A stretch of DNA of 64,000 nucleotides from Kitasatospora sp. CB01950 (lineage in GTDB: Bacteria > Actinomycetota > Actinomycetes > Streptomycetales > Streptomycetaceae), in assembly GCF_001905465.1 (NCBI RefSeq), contig NZ_LISX01000018.1, forward strand, positions 51,604 through 115,603, in the 5' to 3' direction. Every line of letters begins with the position of its first letter. Within the stretch, counting starts at the first letter, position 1. Made by a program: the position numbers and the translations under genes. The notes beneath the pieces are model-generated. The model searched no databases and was not told the origin of the DNA. It saw only the letters and a list, made by a program, of their open reading frames with translations. This document shows, piece by piece, positions 27,884-35,712 of this stretch.

Positions 27884-28246
27884 GTGTTCGATCTCCTGGA
27901 GGCCGCGTTGCACGGCTACGGCCGCGCCCTGCTGACCCAGCTCCTCACTGCCGCCGGCCACACGCCCGAGCAGGCGTCGGCCGCCATCGCTCGGCTGGAG
28001 TACGACGTCCTCGACCGGGCCGTGGCCGTCGTCGAAAGCACCACCTGGTGCGGCCCCGACGGGCGCGGCGACGATTTCGACAGCGGATGGATGGCCGGCT
28101 GCGACGCCGTGCAGGCCCGCCTCGCCGAGTACGCCGAGCGGGCCCGCGTCGAGGCCCGCGACGGCGGCCTCGCCGTCCCGCCCGGGCCGCCGCCGCGGCC
28201 GGCGAGCTGTTCCTCGCACCCGGCACCGGAAGGCACCGCGCGATGA
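27884..28246 (+). CDS. hypothetical protein, 120 aa
   Basis: GTG 27884 is the first in-frame start past the terminator. The product is helical: VFDLLEAALHGYGRALLTQL, then LTAAGHTPEQASAAIARLEY and AGCDAVQARLAEYAERARVE. It has no signal or membrane segment, and the last 25 residues are Pro-rich. I do not recognise it. It may belong to the helicase locus. Confidence 0.55.
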   Translation: MFDLLEAALHGYGRALLTQLLTAAGHTPEQASAAIARLEYDVLDRAVAVVESTTWCGPDGRGDDFDSGWMAGCDAVQARLAEYAERARVEARDGGLAVPPGPPPRPASCSSHPAPEGTAR

Positions 28247-28691
28247 CCGGCACCACCCCCGAGTCCGTCGTGTCCGAGCGGCCGGGCGTACCCGCGCTGC
28301 GGCCCTTGCGCTGCGCGGCGCCGGGCAGGCCTCGGCCGTCCGTCCCGGGGCGGGCCGCGGCCGGCTCTGATCGGCCGCCCGTGTTTCCGGGGCCCCGCTC
28401 CGTCCGGTGGCGGTCCCGGGACGCGCCCCGTTCCCCGGGCTGTCGCACTCCTCGCACTGCTCGCACCGGTCCGTCCGGGTCGCGTGCCGGCTGCGCCGTG
28501 TTCCGGGCGGGTGGAGTCGGTGACAGCTCTTGCATCTTCGAGCGCCCGTCGTGGTTCCGGTCGGCAGCGAGCCGGCGGCGACGGTGGCTGCATAGGTGGG
28601 ACCCGGCAGCGTATGTCGGCGGGTATCGGTTTCAGTCGGAGCCCGGGGCCGGTGCAATGTCGGTGAGAAGTAGCAGCAGCGCGCGTCGGTC
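28247..28691. other. region without a supported gene, second copy of the 18-mer
   Basis: A plus-strand ATG at 28243 overlaps the previous stop (ATGA) but its text soon becomes Arg/Pro-rich and non-coding. The 18-mer GTGACAGCTCTTGCATCT lies at 28520-28537, with similar bases on both sides as in the copy at 19929. On the minus strand both copies could start an ORF beginning MQELS. Confidence 0.35.
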
Positions 28692-29261
28692 TCAGGTGCG
28701 AACGGCACGGACGTGGTCGGCTGACAGGTGGAGTTCGTACGGCAGACAGCAGTCGGAACAGAGGGTCGCCACGAGGGTTCCGCAGGCGCACAGCTGGTTC
28801 ATGCCGCCGTCCGGGGTCGCTCCGCAGCAGGCGGCGGACACGTGCCGCAGCTCCAGGTCGCGGGCGTCGTCCGGGTTGATGACGATGTTGCCTCTCGGGC
28901 CCTGCGACAGAAGCGGCTTGCCGTCCGCGTTGTAGTGGACGCCGTGGCGCGGCATCACCGGCCCGGGCACCTCAGCGACGACCAGGGGTGCGCCGTACGG
29001 CTCGGTCTCGATCGCATAGCGGCCTGACGGCACGGTCGCCGGCGATGGACCGGGTTCTTCGGCGTCCCACCACGCGTAGTACGGCGTCTTGGGAACCGCA
29101 GGCAGCCGCGTGAGCGGCCCCGTCAGCGGGACACCACACGTTGCGCAGACGAACACCACCGCTTCGGCTTCGGTGCCCGCGTCGGTGACATCGGGCGGCG
29201 CGGTGGCGTGCCTGCGGTCCACCTCGCCGTGCACCTGCGCCTGGTCTGGCTGTTCGTGCAT
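28692..29261 (-). CDS. hypothetical zinc-finger-type protein, 189 aa
   Basis: ATG 29261 gives MHEQPDQAQVHGEVDRRHAT. Cys pairs are at VFVCATCGVPLT and at VSAACCGATPDGGMNQLCAC, GTLVATLCSDCCLPYELHLS, which would bind one or two zinc ions. The region between them (YYAWWDAEEPGPSPATVPSG) resembles a small soluble domain. I know similar streptomycete proteins without a function. A start eight codons upstream is possible. Confidence 0.65.
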   Translation of the reverse strand: MHEQPDQAQVHGEVDRRHATAPPDVTDAGTEAEAVVFVCATCGVPLTGPLTRLPAVPKTPYYAWWDAEEPGPSPATVPSGRYAIETEPYGAPLVVAEVPGPVMPRHGVHYNADGKPLLSQGPRGNIVINPDDARDLELRHVSAACCGATPDGGMNQLCACGTLVATLCSDCCLPYELHLSADHVRAVRT

Positions 29262-29486
29262 GTGCTGACCGTACTCGGCACACACTCGGATGTGGTGTCC
29301 ACCCTTGCGCAGGCAGTACCCGACAGCTGTCCGGAGTCAAGCACCCAGGTGCTGCTGAAACTCGGGTTCTGGTCCAGCTTCTGTGGTGTGCCTACTCCCT
29401 GTGACTATCGGTCTTGCTGGTAAGTGTCGCGAGATCGTCCGGAAACAAGACGGTGCCGACCTAGCTCGGGCTGATGGTTCTGGGCT

Positions 29487-31079
29487 GTGCGCGAGGTACT
29501 GCTCCGACTGGAAGAGCTGCTCTTCCTGGCGGATCCGGGGATCAGGGTGGAGTCGGTCCAGGACGATGGCGAGGTGATTCGAGTCGGTGTCAGATGCCGG
29601 ACGGCTGGGGCTCGTTGCCCGGACTGCGGGAGCTGGTCCGGGCGGGTGCACGGCTCTTACCAGCGGTTTCCCGCTGACCTCCCCATAGCCGGACGGCGGG
29701 TGGTCCTGCGGCTTCATGTCCGACGCTTCACCTGCGAAGACGCCTGCTGCGGGCGGCGGACGTTCGTCGAGCAGGTCGGGGGCCTGACCCGGCGGCACAG
29801 CCAACGAACCGAACGACTCCGATCGGTGCTGGCCGAGGTCGGCCTCGCCCTGGCCGGTCGCGCCGGTGCCCGGCTGGCCGACGTCTTTGGCGCGAAGGCC
29901 AGCCGGAACACGGTCCTGCGGCTGGTCGACGCCCTACCGGAACCCCCGCCACATGTCCCACGGGTGGTAGGCGTCGACGAGTACGCGATGCGCAAGGGCC
30001 GTGTCTACGGGACCGTGCTGGTCGACGTCGAGACCGGCCGGCCGGTGGACCTCCTGCCGGATCGCGAGGCAGGAAAGGTCGCGGCCTGGCTGGCCGAGCG
30101 CCCGGGGATCGAAGTGGTCTGTCGTGACCGTGCCCCGTTCTTCGCCGAGGGCGCCAGGACCGGCGCACCCACCGCGGTCCAGGTCGCAGACCGGTTCCAC
30201 CTCTGGCGCAACCTCGGCGAAGCCGCCGAGCGGTGCGTCTCCCGCCACCGTCAGTGCCTCCGTGCGACCTTCACCGCATCGGAACCGACGAAGGCTCCGG
30301 CTCCAGCCGAGAGCGGGTCGCCGTGGCCCACCGGGCATCGGTTCGCCGACCGCACCCGCGCCAAGCACGCCACCGTCCACGCGCTGCTGGCAGCTGGCCA
30401 CAGCCGACGCTCGATCCAGCGCCAGCTCGGCATGACCTACGGCACCGTCCAAAGGCTGGCCAACGCCGCGCGGCCGGAAGAACTGTTCCAGGGGCAGTGG
30501 CAGAACCGCAGGACCAAGCTCGACGACTTCAAGGCCCACCTGCACGAGCGGTGGGCCGAAGGCTGCACGAACGCTTGGACCCTCTGGGAAGAGATCAAGC
30601 AACACGGCTACACCGGCGGCTACGGAGCCGTCCGCGCCTACCTCCAGCCGTTCCGCACGTCCCCGACCGCACCGGCTGCCCGTCCGCCGTCCCCGCGCAC
30701 GGTCACCGGCTGGATCCTGACCCACCCCGACACCCTGCCGGAGAGCGAGCGCCTGAAGTTCAAATCCGTCCTCGCCGGCTGCCCCGAACTGGATGCCCTC
30801 ACCGGGCACGTCCGCACCTTCGGGCAGATGCTCACCCAGCTCCAGGGCGACCAGCTCCCGCAGTGGATCAAGGCGGTCCGCGCCGACGACCTGCCCAGCC
30901 TCCACGCCTTCGTCAACGGCCTCGAACGCGATCTCGCCGCCGTCACCGCCGGCCTGACGCTGCCATGGAGCTCCGGCGTCGTCGAAGGCCACGTCAACCG
31001 GATCAAAATGATCAAGCGTCAGATGTACGGCCGAGCCGGCTTCAACCTGCTGCGGAAACGTGTCCTGCTCGCTTCATAA
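29487..31079 (+). CDS. ISL3-family transposase
   Basis: 530 aa, full length for ISL3. The N-terminal zinc-binding region is VRCRTAGARCPDCGSWSGRV and CEDACCGRRTF. The DDE core has Asp in VPRVVGVDEYAMRKGRVYGT, Asp in EVVCRDRAPFFAEGA, and Glu in LPWSSGVVEGHVNRIKMIKR. It is followed inside the element by a DUF4259 gene. It should cut and paste the element. Confidence 0.93.
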   Translation: MREVLLRLEELLFLADPGIRVESVQDDGEVIRVGVRCRTAGARCPDCGSWSGRVHGSYQRFPADLPIAGRRVVLRLHVRRFTCEDACCGRRTFVEQVGGLTRRHSQRTERLRSVLAEVGLALAGRAGARLADVFGAKASRNTVLRLVDALPEPPPHVPRVVGVDEYAMRKGRVYGTVLVDVETGRPVDLLPDREAGKVAAWLAERPGIEVVCRDRAPFFAEGARTGAPTAVQVADRFHLWRNLGEAAERCVSRHRQCLRATFTASEPTKAPAPAESGSPWPTGHRFADRTRAKHATVHALLAAGHSRRSIQRQLGMTYGTVQRLANAARPEELFQGQWQNRRTKLDDFKAHLHERWAEGCTNAWTLWEEIKQHGYTGGYGAVRAYLQPFRTSPTAPAARPPSPRTVTGWILTHPDTLPESERLKFKSVLAGCPELDALTGHVRTFGQMLTQLQGDQLPQWIKAVRADDLPSLHAFVNGLERDLAAVTAGLTLPWSSGVVEGHVNRIKMIKRQMYGRAGFNLLRKRVLLAS

Positions 31080-31135
31080 CGCCGCTGTCAGTAACCGGTG
31101 CCATGATCACCGCACAGCGATGTGAGGAGAACGCC

Positions 31136-31573
31136 ATGGGTACTTGGGGAACCGGCCCATTCGACAACGACACGGCCGCGGATTTCGCCGACGCCCTCGA
31201 CAACGCCGGGGCCGAGGGGTGCGAGGCCCTGATCCGTGGCGTCCTCGTCCGCACTGTCAACGCGGCTGACGAGCTCGGCGAAGCGGAGGAGGCGGTCGGG
31301 GCAGCGGCCGTACTGGCCTCGCAGTGCCCGGGTGGCCCACCAGTCGATCCAGTCTGCGGCCCGGAGACGCCCATGCCGGAGTTCTCCACCGATCTTCGGG
31401 TACTTGCTGCTGAAGCCCTCACACGCATCGCCGCCGACGACGACGGATTGGTGTCGAACTGGGTGGAACCTGGCGACGCGCACCGCTGGCTCGACATGGT
31501 TGCCGCGCTTCGCGCGGTACTTGACCCGCAGCCGCCTTCCATGGACATCCCGCTATTCGACCTCGAAGCCTGA
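31136..31573 (+). CDS. DUF4259 protein, passenger of ISL3
   Basis: ATG 31136 after GAGGAG gives 145 aa. The N-terminus MGTWGTGPFDNDTAADFADA is diagnostic of DUF4259, a family of small acidic proteins of unknown function, sometimes found next to toxins and in defence loci. It is inside the ISL3 inverted repeats, 57 bases after the transposase stop, so it can move with the element. Confidence 0.88.
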   Translation: MGTWGTGPFDNDTAADFADALDNAGAEGCEALIRGVLVRTVNAADELGEAEEAVGAAAVLASQCPGGPPVDPVCGPETPMPEFSTDLRVLAAEALTRIAADDDGLVSNWVEPGDAHRWLDMVAALRAVLDPQPPSMDIPLFDLEA

Positions 31574-31705
31574 CGCAGCGTCACCGATCACAGAAGTTGG
31601 ACCAGAACCACTACTCACCTATAAAGCCAGGCTGCCCCGCTTCGCGGTCTCCGACCACCGGCCGCTGGCGGTCGACCTGACGCCGTGACAGCGCCCGTGC
31701 GCGCC

Positions 31706-31744
31706 GCGGCGGCGCCACGGGGAACCGCCCCGTGGCGCCGCCGC
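31706..31744 (-). terminator. strong terminator for the CHAP-protein gene
   Basis: A perfect 17-bp GC-rich stem with a five-base loop (31706-31722, 31728-31744), 17 bases after the minus-strand stop at 31761. Confidence 0.75.
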
Positions 31745-31760
31745 ATCCCGGCCGTCCGGT

Positions 31761-33314
31761 TCAGCTGTGGGTGGCGAGGACCTGCGAGGAGCCGTCCCCG
31801 ACCCCGGTGATGGCGACGTTGACCGCGCCGAAGCCGAGCGAGCCCCAGCCCTGCCAGGACCCGCTCGCAAAGCGGGCGTTGTGGTAGGCGATGCCGTCGT
31901 TGCCGACCGCGACCAGCTGGGCGTCACCGTTCGGGGTGCTGGTGATGCCGATGCTGGAGGCGGCGAAGTTCGCCGCGCTGCCCACGCCGGCCACCGGGCC
32001 CCAGCCCTGCCAGGAGCCGTTGGCCAGCCGGATCGAGTGGTAGACGTTGCCGTCGTTGCCGACCGCGACCAGCTGGGCGTCACCGTTCGGCATGCCGGCC
32101 AGCGAGATGCTGTTGGCCGCGAACGAGGCCGCGCCGCCGAAGCCCGCCACGCCGTTCCAGCCCTGCCAGGTGCCGTTGGCGAAGTGGATGTTGTGGTAGA
32201 TCAGCCCGTCGTTGCCGATGATCAGGATCTGGGCGTCGCCGTTGGGCATCGCGGTGATCGAGACCTTTCGGGCGCTCCAGTCGCCGACCTTGCTCCAGCC
32301 CTGCCAGCTGCCGCTCACCAGGCGGGTGGTGAAGTAGATGCCGCCGTCGTTGCCGACCGCCAGGACCTGCGCGTCGCCGTTCGGCATGCCCGCGATCGAG
32401 AAGGACTTCGCGGAGAAGTTCGGCGCGCCGTCGTAGCCGTCGAGCGGGGCCCAGCCGGTCCACGAGCCGTTCGCGTAGCGGGCCGTGTGGTACAGGTTGC
32501 CGTCGTTGCCGGCCGCCAGGGTCTGGGTCGACTTGTCGGGCGTCGAGGTGATGGCCTCCTGGCTGGCGTTGAAGGACGGCGCGCCGGCGTAGCCGTTCAC
32601 CGCCGCGAAGCCGGACCAGGAGCCCCACGGGTCGCGGGATTCGTGGAACAGGTCGCCGCGCTGGACCGCGGCCTGGCCGCCGACCGGCCGGATGTAGCCC
32701 GCCAGGTGCACGTTGACGCCGTTGACCGACCACTCCTTGGAGCCGACGGCTCCGGGCATCCGGGTGTTGCGGGTGACGTAGCCGGGCGAGCTGCCCTGGT
32801 TGCCGCCGATCCAGTCGATGGTGCCGTCGGAGTTGACCGCGGAGACGATCGCCACGTGGTCGTAGGTGGTGTAGCCGGTGCTGTAGCCGCTCGGGTGGAA
32901 GAAGACGGCGTCGCCGACGTGCGGCGTGCTGCCCAGGGTGCCGTTGTTGTTGCCGTACGTCTGCAGGGAGTTGGCGAGGTCGTTCAGGACGCCGAGGTTC
33001 TGCACGCCGTTGCGGGCCCAGACCCAGCCGACGAAGTCGGCGCACCAGGCGTGCGCCTCCTGGCCGCCCGAGCAGCTGTTGGTCTGCCCGGTGCCGGACG
33101 CGTAGTAGCCGCGGCCGCCGTTGCCGCAGGCGGCGTTGCCGAGCTGCCCGGCGGCGGTGTTGACGATCGAGTCGCCGGTGGTGGCGGCCTGTGCGGTTCC
33201 GGCCGAGAACACCGAGCCGGCGATCACGCCGGAGGCGGCAATCGCGGTGGCGAGGGCGGTCCGGGCGAGCTTGGCGAGCTTGGCGGAGGACGAGGAGGAG
33301 GACACAGCGGGCAT
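31761..33314 (-). CDS. secreted CHAP-domain protein with tectonin-like propeller
   Basis: ATG 33314 after GGAAG gives 517 aa. An N-terminal signal peptide (LARTALATAIAASGVIAGSV, cleaved near AQA) leads to a CHAP amidase/peptidase domain with the Cys in HAWCADFVGWVW and the His in YTTYDHVAIVSAVN. The rest, from about residue 205, is six near-identical 49-50 aa blades (GNDGNLYHTARYANGSWTGW, FSIAGMPNGDAQVLAVGNDG), which would fold as a beta-propeller that binds glycan or other surfaces. It should cut peptidoglycan cross-bridges in the medium. Confidence 0.9.
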   Translation of the reverse strand: MPAVSSSSSSAKLAKLARTALATAIAASGVIAGSVFSAGTAQAATTGDSIVNTAAGQLGNAACGNGGRGYYASGTGQTNSCSGGQEAHAWCADFVGWVWARNGVQNLGVLNDLANSLQTYGNNNGTLGSTPHVGDAVFFHPSGYSTGYTTYDHVAIVSAVNSDGTIDWIGGNQGSSPGYVTRNTRMPGAVGSKEWSVNGVNVHLAGYIRPVGGQAAVQRGDLFHESRDPWGSWSGFAAVNGYAGAPSFNASQEAITSTPDKSTQTLAAGNDGNLYHTARYANGSWTGWAPLDGYDGAPNFSAKSFSIAGMPNGDAQVLAVGNDGGIYFTTRLVSGSWQGWSKVGDWSARKVSITAMPNGDAQILIIGNDGLIYHNIHFANGTWQGWNGVAGFGGAASFAANSISLAGMPNGDAQLVAVGNDGNVYHSIRLANGSWQGWGPVAGVGSAANFAASSIGITSTPNGDAQLVAVGNDGIAYHNARFASGSWQGWGSLGFGAVNVAITGVGDGSSQVLATHS

Positions 33315-33433
33315 GGCGAAGCTTCCTGTCTGACGAGTGGTCGGGTGGACGCCCGGTCGGCCGGCTTCGGGCACGGCGGAGCGGCGGGAGGTCCGGGAGA
33401 GGGGTACTGCGGGGCGCGGCGGGCGGCGCGGGC

Positions 33434-33760
33434 TCAGCGCGGGCCAGCCGCGTGGTCCGCGGGCGGGACCGGCGGGAGGTGGCTCCGGCGGAGCAGGGGC
33501 GAGGCCCGGTGGGTGCGGGCGATCAACCGGTGGGCCCGCTGCACGGCCGGTTGGCCGTCGGGGGCGGGATCCGGGTCGGGGAGGGTGCGGAGGTAGATCA
33601 GGAGGTCGGTGCGGTCGTTCTCGCCGCGGGCGGTGATGTGCTGCAGCCCGTCGGCGGGCAGTGCGTGAGCCCAGAGGGCCGCGAGGATCTCCGCCGTCTC
33701 ACCGTCCGGCACGGGCTCCGCAGGGTGTCTGCGGTGCAGGCTGGCGTGGACGACGTCCAT
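33434..33760 (-). CDS. hypothetical protein, 108 aa
   Basis: MDVVHASLHRRHPAEPVPDG, ETAEILAALWAHALPADGLQ, then RTDLLIYLRTLPDPD. It is a compact soluble fold. It starts seven bases after the stop of the 62-aa secreted peptide gene, so the two are probably cotranscribed. Proteins of this type accompany similar secreted peptides in streptomycetes, but I do not know their role. Confidence 0.65.
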   Translation of the reverse strand: MDVVHASLHRRHPAEPVPDGETAEILAALWAHALPADGLQHITARGENDRTDLLIYLRTLPDPDPAPDGQPAVQRAHRLIARTHRASPLLRRSHLPPVPPADHAAGPR

Positions 33761-33766
33761 CGGGGA

Positions 33767-33955
33767 TCAGTCGCCCCAGCCGTAGTTGCCGGCGGGCTGC
33801 ACGGTCCCGGGGGCGGGGGCCCCGGTCGGCTGGGCGGTGGCGGTCGGCGTCGGCGCCGGGGTCTCGTCGGCCTGGGCGGCGACGGGGAGGGCGGCGAGGG
33901 CGGTCAGGGCGAGGGCGGCGACCGCGGCGGCCTGGGCGATGCGGGTGCGAAGCAC
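33767..33955 (-). CDS. small secreted peptide, 62 aa
   Basis: GTG 33955 after GGAAGAGG opens a Sec signal (LRTRIAQAAAVAALALTALA, cleaved at QADETP). The mature tail is short and Pro/Thr/Ala-rich (TPAPTPTATAQPTGAPAPG) and ends in GNYGWGD. This composition matches short signalling or surface peptides. It is divergent from a LuxR-type regulator 400 bases away. Confidence 0.7.
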   Translation of the reverse strand: MLRTRIAQAAAVAALALTALAALPVAAQADETPAPTPTATAQPTGAPAPGTVQPAGNYGWGD

Positions 33956-34355
33956 GGGGTGGACCTCTTCCGGTGTCGGTGGGGCGGGCTGGCTGTGGTC
34001 CGGCTCCACGTCCCGCGGTAGACGCTTCGGCCGGCTGCCGCCCGGTCCGTTTTCCTGGCGGCGAGGTAAAGCTTTCCGTGCCGCCGGACCCGGGGGAAGG
34101 CATGCCGACTGTCCCCAACCAGACAGTCTGGTTCCGGACACCGGACCCGCTGTCCGCTCCCCGACAGGACCGCCGCCAGGCTGCTCCCCGGAGGGGCCTG
34201 GGGGCGCTAAAAAATCGAACAGATTTCGCGCGCATATGCCCCGACCAGTCCCGATGGCCCCATTGATCTTTCTTGAAGGAGGAGTGGGGGCCCTGAAAGG
34301 ATTCGCACGCCATCCACTCACGGGGACGGCTGCGCCGGGCGCGGAGGGGGACGGA
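33956..34355. other. divergent intergenic region
   Basis: About 400 bases between the secreted-peptide operon and the LuxR-type regulator. It has an unusual A-run (GCGCTAAAAAATCGAAC near 34205) and GACAGTCTGG and GGTTCCGGACACCGGACC repeats near 34125-34150 that may be regulator sites. No gene. Confidence 0.35.
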
Positions 34356-35327
34356 ATGCTGGAGGCACTGGGGGTGTCGGTCGAGGCCGGCACGTTGTAC
34401 CGGGCGATGCTCGACCACCCGTTGGACGGGGTGGCGGAGCTGGCCGCTCGCAGCGGGCTGAGCGAGTCGCAGGTCCACGACTGCCTCGACGAACTCGGCG
34501 CGCTGATGCTGGTCCGGGTGTCCGCCGACCGTCCGGGGCAGCTGCGCGCGGTGGACCCGGAGATCGGCCTGGCCGACGTACTGGCCCGGCACGAGGCCGA
34601 ACTCGCCGCCCGGCAGGCCCAGTTGGCGGCGTCCCGGGCCGCCGTGACCAGGATGGTCGCGGAGCGAGCCGAGCACCGGCCCGCGCACGGGGAGCGCCTG
34701 CTCGGGATGGACGCCATCCGGGCCCGGCTGGAGCTGATGGCCCGGCAGACCGAGCGCGAGGTGCTGACCACCCATCCGCGCGCCCAGCGCCCCGACGACC
34801 TGGACGCCAGCCGTCCCTCCGACAGCGCGGCACTGGCCCGCGGTATCACCATGCGGACGCTCTACCAGGACACCACCCGCCGCCAGCCGCACGTCACGGC
34901 GTACGCCAACTGGCTGCTCGGGCAGGGCGGCGAGGTCCGCACCGCGCCCGCCGTGCCGCAGCGGGTGATCATCGTGGACCGGGTCCAGGCGCTCGTCCCG
35001 ATCGACCCGGCGCACAGCCGCAAGGGCGCGCTGCACGTCACCGAGCCAGGCATCATCGGCGCCCTGCTCGATCTGTTCGAGCAGGCCTGGAGCACCGCCG
35101 TCCCGCTCGGCGCGGCCCGGCCGGAGGACCCGGCGACCGGGCTCACCCCGACCGAGCGCGAGCTGCTGCGCCTGCTCGGCGGCGGCCTCACCGACGAGGC
35201 GGCCGGGCAGCGGCTGGGCATCTCCTCGCGCACCATCGGCCGCCACATGGCCTCGATCATGGAACGGCTGGACGCCAGCAGCCGTTTCGAGGCGGGCATC
35301 AAGGCCGCCCACCGGGGCTGGCTCTGA
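34356..35327 (+). CDS. LuxR-type regulator with TrmB-like N-terminus
   Basis: ATG 34356 after GGAGGGGG gives 323 aa. The N-terminus is a winged helix (LYRAMLDHPLDGVAELAARS GLSESQVHDCLDEL region) as in streptomycete TrmB-LuxR hybrids. The C-terminus is a LuxR HTH (GLTPTERELLRLLGGGLTDE then AAGQRLGISSRTIGRHMASI). Such proteins activate nearby secreted-peptide or natural-product genes. The divergent secreted-peptide operon is the likely target. Confidence 0.85.
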   Translation: MLEALGVSVEAGTLYRAMLDHPLDGVAELAARSGLSESQVHDCLDELGALMLVRVSADRPGQLRAVDPEIGLADVLARHEAELAARQAQLAASRAAVTRMVAERAEHRPAHGERLLGMDAIRARLELMARQTEREVLTTHPRAQRPDDLDASRPSDSAALARGITMRTLYQDTTRRQPHVTAYANWLLGQGGEVRTAPAVPQRVIIVDRVQALVPIDPAHSRKGALHVTEPGIIGALLDLFEQAWSTAVPLGAARPEDPATGLTPTERELLRLLGGGLTDEAAGQRLGISSRTIGRHMASIMERLDASSRFEAGIKAAHRGWL

Positions 35328-35341
35328 CGGGGTGTCACGGA

Positions 35342-35379
35342 AGAACGCCCGGCCAACGGGGAGGGTGGCCGGGCGTTCT
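35342..35379 (+). terminator. hairpin terminator after the LuxR-type gene
   Basis: A 14-bp stem AGAACGCCCGGCCA with its complement, 10-base loop, 15 bases after the stop. Confidence 0.7.
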
Positions 35380-35419
35380 CGTCCGGGTGGCCGGACGTCC
35401 GGCGTCCGGGCGTCCGGGG

Positions 35420-35590
35420 TCAGCGCAGCGGTGCGGGCGCGGTTGTGGCGCGGATCACCAGTTCGGAGTCGAAGAGGAGTTCGCCGGTGGAGGTGTCGCG
35501 GTTGCCGACCAGGGCGAGGACGCTGCGGCCGACCTCCAGGGCGAGGCGGTCGGTGGGCTGGCGGACGGTGGTCAGCGGCGGCGGCAGGGG
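35420..35590 (-). pseudogene. LacI-family regulator C-terminal fragment
   Basis: The minus strand reads PPPLTTVRQPTDRLALEVGR then VLALVGNRDTSTGELLFDSE LVIRATTAP. This is the end of the LacI effector domain (usual form PLTTVRQP...LVVRESTAPP). The text stops being LacI-like upstream of 35590, so the rest is lost, and the junction abuts the replication-relaxation gene's upstream DNA. Confidence 0.7.
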
Positions 35591-35712
35591 CCGGATCAGG
35601 GGCGGTGACGGGAGAGGGCGCGGCGCGCCGGTCGGGAACGGGCTTGGCGGCTGTCGGGAGCGCCGGATATCCCTCGAAGGCAACGCCCGACCACGACCCT
35701 CGGGAGAGGCCC

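Larger units (their letters stand above)
29365..31609 (+). mobile_element. ISL3-family insertion sequence with passenger gene
   Basis: The ends are 21-bp inverted repeats matching at 20 of 21 positions (GGTTCTGGTCCA...CTTCTGTG at 29365-29385, the complement at 31589-31609). The transposase occupies the first 1.6 kb and a second gene lies between it and the right repeat. No 8-bp target duplication is visible (GAAACTCG against ACTACTCA). Confidence 0.8.

Noticed and set aside
28243..28690. Gene starting at ATG 28243 that overlaps the previous stop
   Set aside because: Overlap is suggestive, but the text becomes Arg/Pro-rich almost at once and has no family-like part.
32080..33045. Possible CRISPR or satellite array in the repeated region
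   Set aside because: The periodicity comes from the 49-50 aa blades of the propeller protein (about 150 bases each), not from short identical repeats with unique spacers.
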